Part shown: positions 34,210 to 44,966 of the stretch, one piece after another
Layout: each line of letters starts with the position of its first letter
Numbering within the stretch: position 1 is the stretch's first letter
Assembly: GCA_010279815.1 (NCBI GenBank)
Contig: QEOQ01000104.1
Location: 124,001-188,000, forward strand
From: Brachionus plicatilis
Taxonomy: Eukaryota > Rotifera > Eurotatoria > Ploima > Brachionidae
Direction of reading: 5' to 3'
Length of the DNA stretch: 64,000 bases
Program-made: the position numbers and the translations under genes
The notes under the pieces: model-generated
The model's input: the letters and a program-made list of their open reading frames with translations, nothing else
Told to the model about the DNA's origin: nothing
Databases searched by the model: none

Positions 34210-36120
34210 CTTGACACTTTTTTTTTCTTACCTCTCTTGACTCTATTTCCTTCTAAAATCCTATTTCATAGCTCATAAATACAAAATAATAGCACACAAT
34301 GTGTTCATTTCAATTCATGCAAACTGTTACAACTTTTGCACGGAAAATCATAGAATTTCCTCTGCAAAATAATACATATTGTAACAATTTTAATAATGGT
34401 CTGCAATAACTCTGCAACTGTGCAAAATTTGCACACCATTAAATAAAATGCCCGATCCACTCTGAATTGTTTTGGCAGATCAATTTAATTTTTACAATAT
34501 TTAACATTTTGCAGAATAATTTTATCACTTTCCGTTAGTGCTGGGAATGGACTAGGTCGACTAAATTTTTTCAAAGTCGACTCGACTTGAAAAAATTTTT
34601 TTCCTTTGACTTGACTTGAAAAATTTTTTTTTAAAATAAGTCTTTAGCCGTTCCATGTAGTTATTAAGGCGGCCATTTTTATTTCAAAGTCTTTGAAATG
34701 ACTTTTTATTTGAAAAAAATATTTCAAGTCAAGCCAAAAGACTTGATTTTGAAAAGACTTTAAAATGACTTTGGTTTTCTGACTTTTGCGCAAGTCTGGC
34801 CTAAAGTCAAATTCAAGTTCTGAGTTTGAAAAAATAAATTGAATCAAGACTTGCCGTGACTCTTAGACACAACTCTGGCTTGGTTAATTTATGTAAAATG
34901 TGCTGATTAGGATATTTAGGACAATAACAACAAAAAAAATGAACCAACTTTAGGAACTTTTTTGCAAAAGAGAAAAATTGGCTTTTGTAAATATAGGCTG
35001 AATCTGGCACACTGAAATTTGAGATCAATTTAAAAAAATGAAAAAAAAAAATTTGTTAGAGAAAGTGGATGGTCAAAGCAATTTTATGTAAAAGAAATTC
35101 AACATCAAGATATCATTATCTTAAAGCTTTAGATACATTTTTTTTTCAAGAAAATTTAATTCAGTTTTATTTTTAAATTTCATACAATTTTTAATAAAAT
35201 TTTTCCACCTTTTAAGTAAAATTAACCGGAAAATTGTAAAAAAAATCAAGAAAGAAAACTAAATGCTATTTTATTATAAAAGTTACTTTATTTTTTTGAA
35301 ATTAAAAGAAAAAAAAATTAAAAAAATTAGAAAAATTAATGGATTTTGTTTTAATGTACATAGAAGTGGTAATTTGCCTTTATTTGTTCATTAATAATAA
35401 AAAATGTGACAATTCAGTAATTTAAATTTTTGTTTTGAAATGTTGGTGATTTTTCACAAATTTTAATGCAGAAATAATAAATTACATTTTTTATAGGCAT
35501 CTTGAAATTGGTGATCAATTCAAAATATAATTTCAATTCAAAAAGTTAATCTTTAGATATTAAAATAAATCTTTGATTTAATTTAAATAATTTTAATGTA
35601 ACATGATTAAAATGTTATGAAGATTTAAAAAATTTCAAAAAAAAAATGAATAAACATCTCCTTAATCAATATTTTCATTTTATTACTTATTTGGAATTTA
35701 TTATTTGAATTTCTTTTTTAAATTCAATATAAAATCTTTTTCCATTTTTTTTTTATTTTCTAAATCTACATTGCATGTAAAGCATGCTACATTAAAATTA
35801 TTTAAATTAAATCTAAGATTTATTTTAATATCTAAAAATGAACTTTTTGAATTGAAATGATATTTTGAATTGATCATCAACTTCACAATATTTGGACATA
35901 AAATATTTAACAAATTGTCTTCTATTTACATGAAATTACTTCCATAATTAAATTTTTCTAAGACATTCTTTAATGGTTTAATACGCCACGTTCAGAATTT
36001 AGACATTTGTGCCCTCTTAAATCATTTTCACAAGATAAACTTTGCCAACTTAAGGTTAATATAAAATTTTAATGATCATGATCAAAAATATTTATTAAAA
36101 AAATTTGTTTAATTTGTTTA
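34210..36120. other. Spacer between the two Tudor genes
   Basis: Holds family G-like CTGCAA blocks at about 34320-34520 and a family D copy (next entry). It also has a weak inverted repeat in 35480-35900 (TTGATCAATTCAAAATA against its complement). No exon was convincingly identified. Confidence 0.5.
34536..34879. mobile_element. hAT-like MITE family D, copy 3 (older)
   Basis: Has the family's AAAGTC/GACTTT repeats, the central CCGTTCCATGTAG and AAGGCGGCC motifs seen in copy 1, and a right end complementary to CAGAGTTGTGTC. The left end reads TAGTGCTGGG rather than CAG and no 8-bp duplication is visible, so boundaries are approximate. Confidence 0.6.
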
Positions 36121-36371
36121 ATTACAACTGCAGCGGCTGCAGTAAGTGCCAGACATGTATTTTTCTCAAACAGAGTAGTTCCGCATTGGAATAAGCTGCC
36201 AGAAAATGTGGTGAAATCCAAGTGAACCGCTAATTTTAAAGTGACTTTAGATAAGTTCAATGGAATCGGCTGATACAGCTCTACACGGCCAATTGGCGGT
36301 GATGGGCTCAGACAATTTACATGTTAGGTGTCGCAGCAATAACTACTACTACTACTACTACTACTACTACA
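36121..36371 (+). mobile_element. Non-LTR retrotransposon 3' end with (ACT)n tail
   Basis: The plus strand encodes FFSNRVVPHWNKLPENVVKS, an internal stop, then KVTLDKF and a stop. A phrase F-x-x-R-V-x-x-x-W-N-x-L-P is the usual C-terminus of CR1/Jockey/L2-type reverse-transcriptase ORFs. A short 3' UTR follows and ends in about nine ACT repeats (36342-36370), the characteristic microsatellite tail. The rest of the element is missing, consistent with 5' truncation on insertion. Confidence 0.8.
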
Positions 36372-36510
36372 GTATTTAGCTAAGATTTATTTAAATTATG
36401 TGAATTAATTAATAAAGTCTTTAAGTTTAAAATGGCCCACGAATTTATTTATTTTAAAAAAGTTTTTTTGAAAAATAATTTTTTTTTTTGATCAAAAGGA
36501 AAATGATTTT

Positions 36511-39500
36511 ATGCCAGTTAGAACGAACAATTTTGTGAAGCTAAACGCTGGCCAAACATACAAAGTGAACATTCAACACTTTGACGAAAGCTACGAGAGC
36601 CCGTACTTTTTTGTTTGTTTGAGCAACAATTTCGCCAAATTAGAAGAGTTGGACGGCGAACTGCAAAAGATATCAAGTGACAAGACACAATTTAGGTATG
36701 TGGAGGACATGAACGAGCTCAAAGTGAACGACACACTCGAAGCACTTTTTGAAGCCGACTCCAAATGGTACCGAGTCGAGGTACGTAGCCTTAAGCCACT
36801 CGACATCTATTTCCTCGATTTTGGCAATAGCCAAACAATTGCTCAACTTGTACCCAAAACGCTCAGATACAGACTCAAATTTGAGAGCGACAGCCAAACT
36901 GACTTGTTCAATCTCGACTATCAGGCCATTAGATGCCGATACGAGTCCAACACAGAGAACAGAGTGAGCCAATTCTTGGAGAAAGTAAGCCAAATTGAAG
37001 ACATTGAAGCCGGCTTCGAACTGACCGTATTGGAAAGCAATCCACAACACCAACAACAGCCACAACAAGACTCCTATTTGGTCACTCTAGATCAAGATCA
37101 CAAACAGCGTCTCAAACAAGAACCGAAGATAGAGGAGAAGATAGAAGAGAAGATAGAGGAGGAGATGGAAGAGGGCAAAGCGTCGATTCAACTAGAGAGT
37201 GGCTCAGTGATTGATGAGGTGAGCTTTGTGCACATTGAATCGATAAGCGAGTTCTATGTGCAAACACAAGACACTCTTCGATTGTTCATTGACTTTCAGG
37301 CTAAAATTCAGCGTCTGCTAGAGCTAATGCTCTCGAACAAATCGTCACAAGAGAACAAGCAAGAATTGTTTAAAAAAGGAGACTTTGTATTTGGCAAATT
37401 TTTGTCGGACATGAACTGGTACCGAGCTGTTATCATAAGCATAGAGGAGAACAGCGGTCAAAAAAGTGAGCATAGTGAATTGGCAAACGATGGCCGCTTG
37501 TACGACGTGTACTTTTTGGACTATGGAAACAAGCAGGAAAATTTGCCCAGCTCTCTATTGTACTCGTTTGACTCGGTCAAACAATTGAACAAAAATTTGA
37601 ATCTAATGGCTGCGAGTGAATTGAACAGCATCATTGAAATGCCCTTTCAAGCCATATGCTGTCAACTTGTGGACAAAAAAAACAACACCAGAAACAACGA
37701 GGTTCTAAAGTCACTGTTGCTCGAGTGCTTGAATTTCAGCATCAAAATAGCCGACACTAGCAAGCAAAAAATATTGGACAATCTGGAAATAGACAAATAT
37801 TTGGTCTATTTGAGCACCGATGGCAAGTGCTTACAAGATCAATTTGAAGACGAGCTCAAAGTAGAAAAATGTCTAATCAGCCCAAATGGTGTGTACGAGT
37901 GTAAGTTGTCCAATTTAGACAAAGACATATATGTCAATTTAATAGACCAAGTGGACGAGTTTCTAAAGCTAGAGACTCTGTTGACCAGTGATGAAAAAAT
38001 CGTATCAAAGTGGCGCTCAGACGCAACGCCCAATCTCGCAGATTTGGTTCTGGCCAGGTACGTTCTAGACGAACAAACAAGCACTTGGTGTCGTGCAAGA
38101 ATAACTAAAAAAATTAACAATATGTTCGACGTGTTTTTCATCGACTACGGAAATGAAAGTTTACACTTGAGTCTGGAAGACTTGGCGCCACTCGGAGCCT
38201 TGTACTCGTTGTCAAAGTACCCGCCATTCGCTCACAAAATTCAACTGCACAAAATTCAAATAGATGTGCAAAAGCACGGCCAACACTTGAGTCAATTTTT
38301 GGATGAAAATTTTAAAATTAAAGTTTTGAGTGTTGAACAAGAAGAGCTGTGCTGCTGCTTGGTCGTCGAGCTCTGGGACTCAAGCATGAGCAAGTGTTTG
38401 AATGAAATTATTGATGAAGAGACGCTGAGCGACAAAATCGAGCAAACAAACGTGCACCACTTGTACTCGGCAAACAAAACAAGTGAGCTCAAAGTAAATG
38501 TGAACTACGCGTTCATGGACGATCTGCTCAAACCGTTCTACTTTTGTCTGAGCGACGACTTGGCCTCCAGGTGCCAATTGGACACCCAATTGAACCACTT
38601 CTATTCAACAAATGACGAAGAGGCGTCCCATTTCGCTCTCAATGCGTACATTGCCGTTCATTCGGACAATAGCTGGTACAGGGCTCAAATAAAACAAATG
38701 CTGGACACCAATTCAATTTTTGTCTTCTACATTGACTACGGCTTCGATGAATTAATCGAGCTCACTGAACAAAACAAAAAACAAAAGCTGAGAAAACTAC
38801 ACGCCAAATTTTACCAATATCCAAGATTTGTATTCGGCGCCGCTCTCCTCAATCCCATGGCTGCCAAGGCCGACTCATACGAACTAATCAACTTTGAGTC
38901 AAACGACAACCAAACACTCAGACAAACACTCGAACACTATTTCACAGCGTCCGACAGCGAACAATTTGACTTGGTCATTTTGTGCAAGCTGAGCGCGACT
39001 CGTGACTTGAGCCAAAACTTCATGCCAAACGAAGACTACTATGGCATCGAGATGTACAACGCGGACGCAATGTGCCTCAACGAAATGATTGTGGCTAGCA
39101 AGCACAAAAAAGCCACAAGACCAGCCTCAATTCGACTCACCATTGAGCAAATACCCAAACAAAAGCCGCTCAACGACCAGTACTATGTGTTCGCCAGAGC
39201 ACCGGACCATTTCTACGTGTACAACGAAGAACGAGTGCTGCAAGTGCAAGTGAAGACACAGGAGACATGCGCAAACATTTTGCACCAGCTGGAAGAGTAC
39301 GAGAAGGAGAGCCAAGAAGAGGAAAGAATCCAAGTGGACGATTTGGTGTATGCAAAGTATGATGATGAGGAAACGTGGTACAGATGCAGAGTGACCAATT
39401 GTGACCGAGAGAGCGGCAAATTCGAGCTGTTCTATCTGGACTTTGGCAATGTGGAGATTGTGAGCCACAGCGATGTGCTGACCGGATGGAGCGAGCACCA

Positions 39501-39822
39501 CCTCCAGCCGTTTGTGTCCTACGAGCCTCAGGCATACAAGTGTACACTGTATGGACTCGCAAACAAAGAGTATGGTCTAGAGGAAAAGAACAAGTTCAAG
39601 CAGTTCACTAGTGACAAGGTGTTTGATGTTAGTTTTATCAAGGTGAATGCGGACCGAGTGAATGAGGTTGGTTTGCAGATTGGCGACAAGTCAGAGACCA
39701 ATGTGCACATGTTCTGCATTGATCAAGGCATAGCTGGCCTCGGCAGCTTTGACACAATACTCAAGTCAAAGCGAACTAGTGAGGAAAATAAATTTTATAT
39801 TAATTTATTAAGTGGATTTTAG
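36511..39822 (+). CDS. Multi-Tudor-domain protein (five Tudor cores)
   Basis: One 1103-residue exon. Five Tudor cores follow the W-x-R...F-x-D-Y/F-G pattern: about 86 (WYRVEV, YFLDFGN), 304 (WYRAVI, YFLDYGN), 526 (TWCRARI, FFIDYGN), 722 (WYRAQI, FYIDYGFDE, lacking the final Asn) and 956 (WYRCRV, FYLDFGN). Each is preceded by a strand like FYVQ and most are followed by Q-A-x-x-C, as in extended Tudor domains that bind symmetrically dimethylated arginine of Piwi proteins. There is an acidic EEKIEEKIEE linker near 205-225. In-frame codons run upstream to an AG at 36498, so the ATG may be internal to a spliced (or trans-spliced) first exon. It lies 2.3 kb after another Tudor gene in the same direction. 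Confidence 0.85.
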   Translation: MPVRTNNFVKLNAGQTYKVNIQHFDESYESPYFFVCLSNNFAKLEELDGELQKISSDKTQFRYVEDMNELKVNDTLEALFEADSKWYRVEVRSLKPLDIYFLDFGNSQTIAQLVPKTLRYRLKFESDSQTDLFNLDYQAIRCRYESNTENRVSQFLEKVSQIEDIEAGFELTVLESNPQHQQQPQQDSYLVTLDQDHKQRLKQEPKIEEKIEEKIEEEMEEGKASIQLESGSVIDEVSFVHIESISEFYVQTQDTLRLFIDFQAKIQRLLELMLSNKSSQENKQELFKKGDFVFGKFLSDMNWYRAVIISIEENSGQKSEHSELANDGRLYDVYFLDYGNKQENLPSSLLYSFDSVKQLNKNLNLMAASELNSIIEMPFQAICCQLVDKKNNTRNNEVLKSLLLECLNFSIKIADTSKQKILDNLEIDKYLVYLSTDGKCLQDQFEDELKVEKCLISPNGVYECKLSNLDKDIYVNLIDQVDEFLKLETLLTSDEKIVSKWRSDATPNLADLVLARYVLDEQTSTWCRARITKKINNMFDVFFIDYGNESLHLSLEDLAPLGALYSLSKYPPFAHKIQLHKIQIDVQKHGQHLSQFLDENFKIKVLSVEQEELCCCLVVELWDSSMSKCLNEIIDEETLSDKIEQTNVHHLYSANKTSELKVNVNYAFMDDLLKPFYFCLSDDLASRCQLDTQLNHFYSTNDEEASHFALNAYIAVHSDNSWYRAQIKQMLDTNSIFVFYIDYGFDELIELTEQNKKQKLRKLHAKFYQYPRFVFGAALLNPMAAKADSYELINFESNDNQTLRQTLEHYFTASDSEQFDLVILCKLSATRDLSQNFMPNEDYYGIEMYNADAMCLNEMIVASKHKKATRPASIRLTIEQIPKQKPLNDQYYVFARAPDHFYVYNEERVLQVQVKTQETCANILHQLEEYEKESQEEERIQVDDLVYAKYDDEETWYRCRVTNCDRESGKFELFYLDFGNVEIVSHSDVLTGWSEHHLQPFVSYEPQAYKCTLYGLANKEYGLEEKNKFKQFTSDKVFDVSFIKVNADRVNEVGLQIGDKSETNVHMFCIDQGIAGLGSFDTILKSKRTSEENKFYINLLSGF

Positions 39823-40916
39823 AATTTTTTTCTGCTCTAAAATATTTAAATTGTGCATTTTGTAAATGGTTTAAAATTTTTTTTTTTTTTTCTAAATGAG
39901 ACTAAATCGATGTAACTTGACCACTCTTTTTTTTTTTTTTTTGTTGCTGTTGTTGTTGTTGTAGACATGTTTTTTATAGAAATTTAAAATGAAAAAAAAA
40001 TGTTTGTTCAAAAACGATGAGGAGATTTTTTTGTTTTTGACAGTCGATCAAAAAAGTTCAAAAAATTAAAAGTTGCAGTTTTTTTTGTATTGTTATTTTC
40101 CGAGTTAATATTGGATTTTTTTTTTCTTTGATCCTACTTATATCTAATTTAAAATAAAATATTTCAAAATTTGTATTTTTTTCTCAATTTTTTACACCTA
40201 ATTAATTAAGGCTAGCTAGCAATTAGTTGGGTATTAATCAATAAAATTGGGTGAACGTTTTTAAAAGAGAATGATTTTTACACCCAAAAATAGAGAATAA
40301 TTTTTTTAGAGAAAATAAATTTTTTATTATAAAATAGAGAAAAAAGAGATACAGTGATCTCGCGTTTATGTCCCACCTTCCATTCTCAGCAAATGTGGGC
40401 ACATATTCAAAAGGGGACACAAATAAAAAATAAGTTGAATTTACAAATAATTTATTTTAAATTCAAAATGGTATGTTCTATTGTGTTTTATAAAAAATTC
40501 AATTTTATGAAAATTTATTATTAATTAATTTCTTATTGATTAAATAAATTGTTATTTCTTAATAGAAATAATACAGAGATAAATTTTTGGATTTAACGTA
40601 CTAAAAAAATTAACTATGCGATATCAAAATGAAAATTGCAGAGTTCACATAATCGAAACGATGCTATTTTAAGTGTATAATTTTTTGCAGACTTTTGCAG
40701 ATTTTACCATTAGGTTTAACAAAGTATGTTAAAACCAAAAATTTACCTCTGCACTAATTCTATTAAAAGATTAAAATTTATTTTATAGTTTTAATTTTTA
40801 AAAAAAATAAATACCCAAATGATTACTTTATTGACATCCAAATAATGAATTTAAAAACACATTTAATAATAATACTTTACTGAATAGTTTTATATTCAAA
40901 ACTTGGCCTTCATATG
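39823..40916. other. Intergenic DNA after the Tudor genes
   Basis: Poly-T runs, a TTGTTGTTG microsatellite near 39945, and a Tigger/pogo-like end at 40352. A family G-like block with TTTTGCAGACTTTTGCAG lies near 40640-40740. No gene seen. Confidence 0.5.
40352..40430. mobile_element. Tigger/pogo-like terminal repeat, solo
   Basis: CAGTGATCTCGCGTTTATG preceded by TA, with an inner GTCCC...GGGGAC palindrome. It matches the end at 12971 (CAGTCAACTCGCTTTTAT) in position of CTCGC and TTTAT. No partner end was found in the window. Confidence 0.5.
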
Positions 40917-41246
40917 AATAAAATGTAATTTATTGTACATTTTTATATTTTTACATTTTTACATTTTTGAGAGAAGAAAAAAAAATCTTAAAATCAAAAA
41001 ATCTAAAAAAATTTTCATTAAGAAAATTAATAATAAATTCGCAATTAATTAAAAGGGATTTTCAAAAAATTATCCTTGGTTTTTACATTTAAATTTTCTA
41101 AAACTCCTTTTTAAGTAATTGCGAATTTATTATTACTTTTCTTGAATGAAAATTTTTTAAGTTTTTTTATTTTGAGATTTTTATTTTTTCTCTCAAAAAT
41201 GTAAAAATGTAAAAATATAAAAATGTACAATAAATTATATTTTGCT
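40917..41246. mobile_element. MITE family C, copy 2
   Basis: 330 bp. The left arm AAAATGTAATTTATTGTAC pairs with the right arm. Flanked by a perfect 9-bp duplication CTTCATATG at 40908-40916 and 41247-41255. Highly similar to the copy at 31445. Confidence 0.9.
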
Positions 41247-41931
41247 CTTCATATGTTTAAAAATGGTCATTTAAATATCTATTTGTTTATTCTTACTGAT
41301 ATTTTTTTTCTATTTGTTTCTACATCCATCTTCGGAAATCGATTAACTTCTTAATATTTAATCTTCAACACATAAAACACATATTCATATTTAAAAAAAA
41401 TTAGAAAACAATTTGTTTTTAAAATTTACTTGGCTAATTTTTTTTTACTTTTTTTTAAATGATACTTGGAAAAAATGAGAAATTAATTATTATATGTGTT
41501 TTAAAAAGTAGAAAACAAATTTGAACTCAACGGTGAAAATTGCGTCTAGCCCAAACCTACATTATAATTAATTTATAAAAAAATTATAACTGTTTTGCTC
41601 AAATTTTGATGAATTTTGATAGTACTACACATAATACTTCATACAAAAAATACCTTCTATTTTTGCTTATGTTCTAAAATACCAGTCTTTTGGAAATTTC
41701 ATTTTTTTAAATTCTTTTAAATTATTTTTTTGATTAATGTTTCCTCTTTTCCCACAACTCTCAAAAACGGGTTTGAAAGTGTTTTAATAAAGTAAAAATA
41801 TTTTGAATTTTTTTTTTAATTTTTATTTAAATGTTTTAAAGTTGATATTTTTTTTTGCTTTTTGAGCATTGAATTTCTAAAAAAGCATTGTATTTAATTT
41901 TAATAGAGTAATGGCTTTGATAAGATGATAA
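41247..41931. other. AT-rich spacer before tRNA-Gly
   Basis: No gene, tRNA or recognisable repeat seen in about 690 bp. Confidence 0.45.
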
Positions 41932-42002
41932 GCACTGGTGGTTCAGTGGTAGAATGCTCGCCTGCCACGCGGGCGGCCCGGGTTCGATTCCCGGCCAGTG
42001 CA
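41932..42002 (+). tRNA. tRNA-Gly (GCC)
   Basis: 71 nt cloverleaf. Acceptor GCACTGG pairs with CCAGTGC, discriminator A. D arm TGGTTCAGTGGTAGAA (A box); anticodon stem CTCGC/GCGGG with loop CTGCCAC gives GCC; T arm CCGGGTTCGATTCCCGG (B box). Six T residues at 42003-42008 form the Pol III terminator. All invariant positions look intact. Confidence 0.97.
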
Positions 42003-42110
42003 TTTTTTCAACCTAAAAATAACCAGCTAAAATTTAATTTCGTTTTAAGTAAACCTATTAAATACTATTATTATTTTATATTTTTTAATTGAGATAAATA
42101 AAAATATTTG

Positions 42111-42634
42111 GGCAAATTGAAGTACATGATCAAATGTAAATTTCAAATCAAAATTTTTAGTTTTTGATTCAAATAAAATGGTATTTTTTATCAATTTTTT
42201 AATAATAAATGACTATACTTTATTAAACATTATTTGTTTAATCTAAAATTAGATAGAAAATTATATTATTAATATGAATTTTTGTCTGAAGTAAAAATAA
42301 AATCTTAATCGATATTTTGAAATTTTGCAATACAAAATTTAACATTGTTTCGCCGTTAAATATTTTAATTAATATTAAAATATCATTTAAAGTCATAATT
42401 TGGCTACCTTAATGTCGATTTTAAATTTGTCTTTAAAATTTTCAAATAAAGATTTTAGAAGAATCAATTAGAGGTCAATTAGAAAAAAAAGAATTGTTTT
42501 TTTTTAATTAAAATAATAAACATATTATGTTTAATTTAAAAAAACTTTAAAAAAATCAAATTTCATCATTTTTATTAAGATTTGAATCAATTAAATTTTG
42601 ATCATTTGATTATGATCATGAACTTCAAGTTGCC
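42111..42634. mobile_element. MITE family A, copy 3 (longest)
   Basis: 524 bp. Ends GGCAAATTGAAGTACATG and the complement of GGCAACTTGAAGTTCATG. Perfect 9-bp duplication AAATATTTG at 42102-42110 and 42635-42643. The arms are complementary for well over 50 bp. It sits between the two tRNA genes, 109 bp after tRNA-Gly. Confidence 0.92.
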
Positions 42635-42800
42635 AAATATTTGGGCGAAGTTCGCTTTATTTTTATTCGCTTTCTTAAACTGCCTTGCTTACTCTTACAT
42701 CTTTACTTTCCTTCTCAGAAAGAAAAAAAAGCACTCAAATTAAATAAATTGTTTAAATAATTAAAGAAATTTATTTATTTTTGATTTTATTTAAAAAAAT

Positions 42801-42872
42801 GATCGCACCAAGGATCGAACTTGGGACCTCCTGTGTGTTAGACAGATGTGATAACCACTACACCATGCGATC
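42801..42872 (-). tRNA. tRNA-Val (AAC)
   Basis: 72 nt on the minus strand. Acceptor GATCGCA pairs with TGCGATC. D arm GTGTAGTGGTTATCAC, anticodon stem TCTGT/ACAGG with loop CTAACAC giving AAC, and T arm CCAAGTTCGATCCTTGG. A run of seven T follows on the minus strand (42799-42793). No intron. Confidence 0.96.
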
Positions 42873-43290
42873 TTCAACTATATTTACATTGAATGATAAT
42901 TATATTGATGACTTAATTATTTGTTTTAAAAATTATGATTAAAAAATATATAGAAACTCATAAATTAATAAGTTATAAGTTCAAAATGGGCTAAATTACG
43001 TAATTTTAAGTAATTTTACATTATTATAGTAAGCTTATGTAATCTTACGTGAATATCAGTCGGTAGGGATATGTGATTTTAAAGAAATTACTTACACTCA
43101 CATTAAAATACGTCAATTTTAGTTAAATCGTTCCTAAATGGTTACGGCCAAAATATGAGGATTTTGGCAAGAAAAATGTAAGATAATGTTTCCAAAATAT
43201 TTAATTAATTTTAATATGAAAAAAAGTAAAATTCAAACAATCTCAAAAAAACTTAAAATAAAATATTTAAAGAGAAAAATTTATTATTTA

Positions 43291-44390
43291 TGGTAACCTA
43301 GTCTAACCGGGTGACCATATTTTTTTTTATTGCTTACTTCTCACCCATTTTGTTCAAAAACTTCAAAAATAGTCACCCAATTTTCCCGAATTTTTTGAGT
43401 AACCCCATTAGATCCGCGGTTAATTATGTGAGGTCCAAAAGGGTTAAAGCGGTTAACCCGATTACACCTAAAATTGTATACAATTAGCCCGAAATTTATC
43501 CCCAAAAAAGAATTTTAACCCTTTTAACCCATTTGACATTTAGGAAGAAAATTTTTTGAATTTTTTAATAAAATTATTTAATTCATTTAATTTAATTTAT
43601 TCGAAACAGAACAAAGGTGAGTTTTAAATTAAGTTGTAAAAGTTAATCTTTACAATCATCACATAAAAATTCTTTTTTTGTTTTTTTTTTAAATTCTTTT
43701 GACAAACAACTAAAACAAACCCAATTTGAGCACTTTTCACAAGATAACCATTTTGGCGTGTTTTCTTTCTCTTCAGCCTTCTTTGTTTTAATGAGCTACA
43801 CAATATTTCGGATTCTGATAAGTTATCATTTAAATCTGGTGCTAATTTGCTTTCAACAAGCTTTCGTGGTCGTCCTCTTCCTCTTCCAGTTCCTTTTTTA
43901 GCTATTTTGGCATTTTTGGCCTCTTCTTGTTCTTATTTTGCTTATTACTATTTACATCACTAATTGTGTATTTTAGATTTTGTACAGTATAATTTTTTTT
44001 TTAGATTGAATTTCTTTTTTCTGGGACATTTTTAGCTTATTTTTAAACAATTTGCTTTTTTTATGTTTGAAATAAAAACTCGGCTTTAAAAAAAAAATTT
44101 TTTGAGAGTGAGAGAGATAAAAAATAATTTTACAATTTTATAATTATTAAAAAATATCGTCACTGCTTATTCGGTTAAATGGGTTAAATAGGCGTAGTCG
44201 AACTTTAAGAGAAAAAAAAGCATATAACGATTTTTTTTTAAATATTTCACACATATCATTCGATTTCTCTCCTCGAGTTCCACATATCAAGATATTTTTT
44301 TAGGTAGTAGCTTTAAAAATGAAGGAGATATAGGGGTTTTTCCAATTCGTTCACCCTATTAACCCATAACCCCTTTAGACTAGGTTACCA
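43291..44390 (-). mobile_element. TA-flanked DNA transposon H, non-autonomous or decayed
   Basis: 1.1 kb with 16-bp exact terminal repeats TGGTAACCTAGTCTAA. It is preceded by TA and followed by TA, the target duplication of the Tc1/mariner/pogo group. Subterminal GGGTTAA/TTAACCC motifs recur on both sides. It carries a transposase-like C-terminal fragment on the minus strand (separate entry). Confidence 0.7.
43643..43945 (-). pseudogene. AT-hook plus PHD-like zinc-finger tail of a transposase
   Basis: Minus-strand reading gives an AT-hook-like GRGRGRPRKL. One frame change downstream comes a cysteine-rich end, WLSCEKCSNWVCFSCL, then LCDDCKD and TAA at 43643-43645. Spacing C-x2-C, aromatic, C-x2-C then C-x2-C resembles the PHD-type finger found at the C-terminus of some pogo/Tigger-like transposases. 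The frame shift and absence of a DDE domain mark it as decayed. Class assignment is inference from motif plus TA-flanked host element. Confidence 0.5.
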
Positions 44391-44727
44391 TACTGATTTT
44401 TTTTAATTAATAAATAATTACAAATAGTATGACTTTTTTCATCTGCCGATCGCTCTGTGATTAAGAAAAGATCAATTTCTAATTATTGACCAACCACCAC
44501 TGCTTTTTAAATACAAAATCCATTACTATTAAAAAAATATTGATGAAGAACATGAATAAAGATATATTTTTAAAATTGTGTTAATCTTTTGAAATTAAAT
44601 TTATCTTTTTTTAGCTTTTTCGCAAGAGATTTCACATATAGAGCAAAAATAATAAAATGATAAAAAAAGCAAGTTTATTCAATTCAAAAATTTAAATTTA
44701 TTTTATTTAATTTAAATTAAAGGTAAT

Positions 44728-44948
44728 TGTCATATTATAAGTTGATGACTTGAATATTTTATCAACTAGAACTTATTAAAATTCATTTTACCTTATTTGG
44801 AAATTTGCAATAGCATCTTTATTCTTTTTAAGAATCTTGTCACGTACATAATTCAATATATAAGCAACTCTTTTTATTATTATAGCCATCTTATCTTTAA
44901 TAAAGAATTAGTTATAACAATCTTTTTATTGTCCCATATTACATTACA
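44728..44948 (+). repeat. 5' LTR
   Basis: 221 bp, TGTCATATTATAAG ... CATTACA. Contains a TATATAAG box near 44855 and an AATAAA polyadenylation signal near 44899, so it carries its own promoter and 3' end signal. Identical to the 3' LTR by direct comparison. Confidence 0.97.
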
Positions 44949-44966
44949 TGGTAGCAGCGATAAGGG
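44949..44966 (+). promoter_or_regulatory. Primer-binding site
   Basis: TGGTAGCAGCGATAAGGG directly after the LTR. The first nine bases, TGGTAGCAG, are complementary to the 3' end of animal initiator tRNA-Met plus CCA; the match then breaks. The actual primer tRNA is therefore uncertain. Confidence 0.7.

Noticed and set aside
36345..36371. ACT repeat considered as a CRISPR-like or satellite array
   Set aside because: It is a perfect trinucleotide run without spacers and follows the 3' UTR of a non-LTR retrotransposon, so it is the element's tail.
34210..36498. Reading the two Tudor genes as one long gene
   Set aside because: The first gene ends in a clear stop at 34207-34209 after an uninterrupted frame and no exon in the spacer links them; two genes is the simpler reading.
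39127..39562. Long minus-strand frames inside the five-Tudor exon
   Set aside because: Antisense shadows of a well-supported coding exon; no domain and no independent start context.
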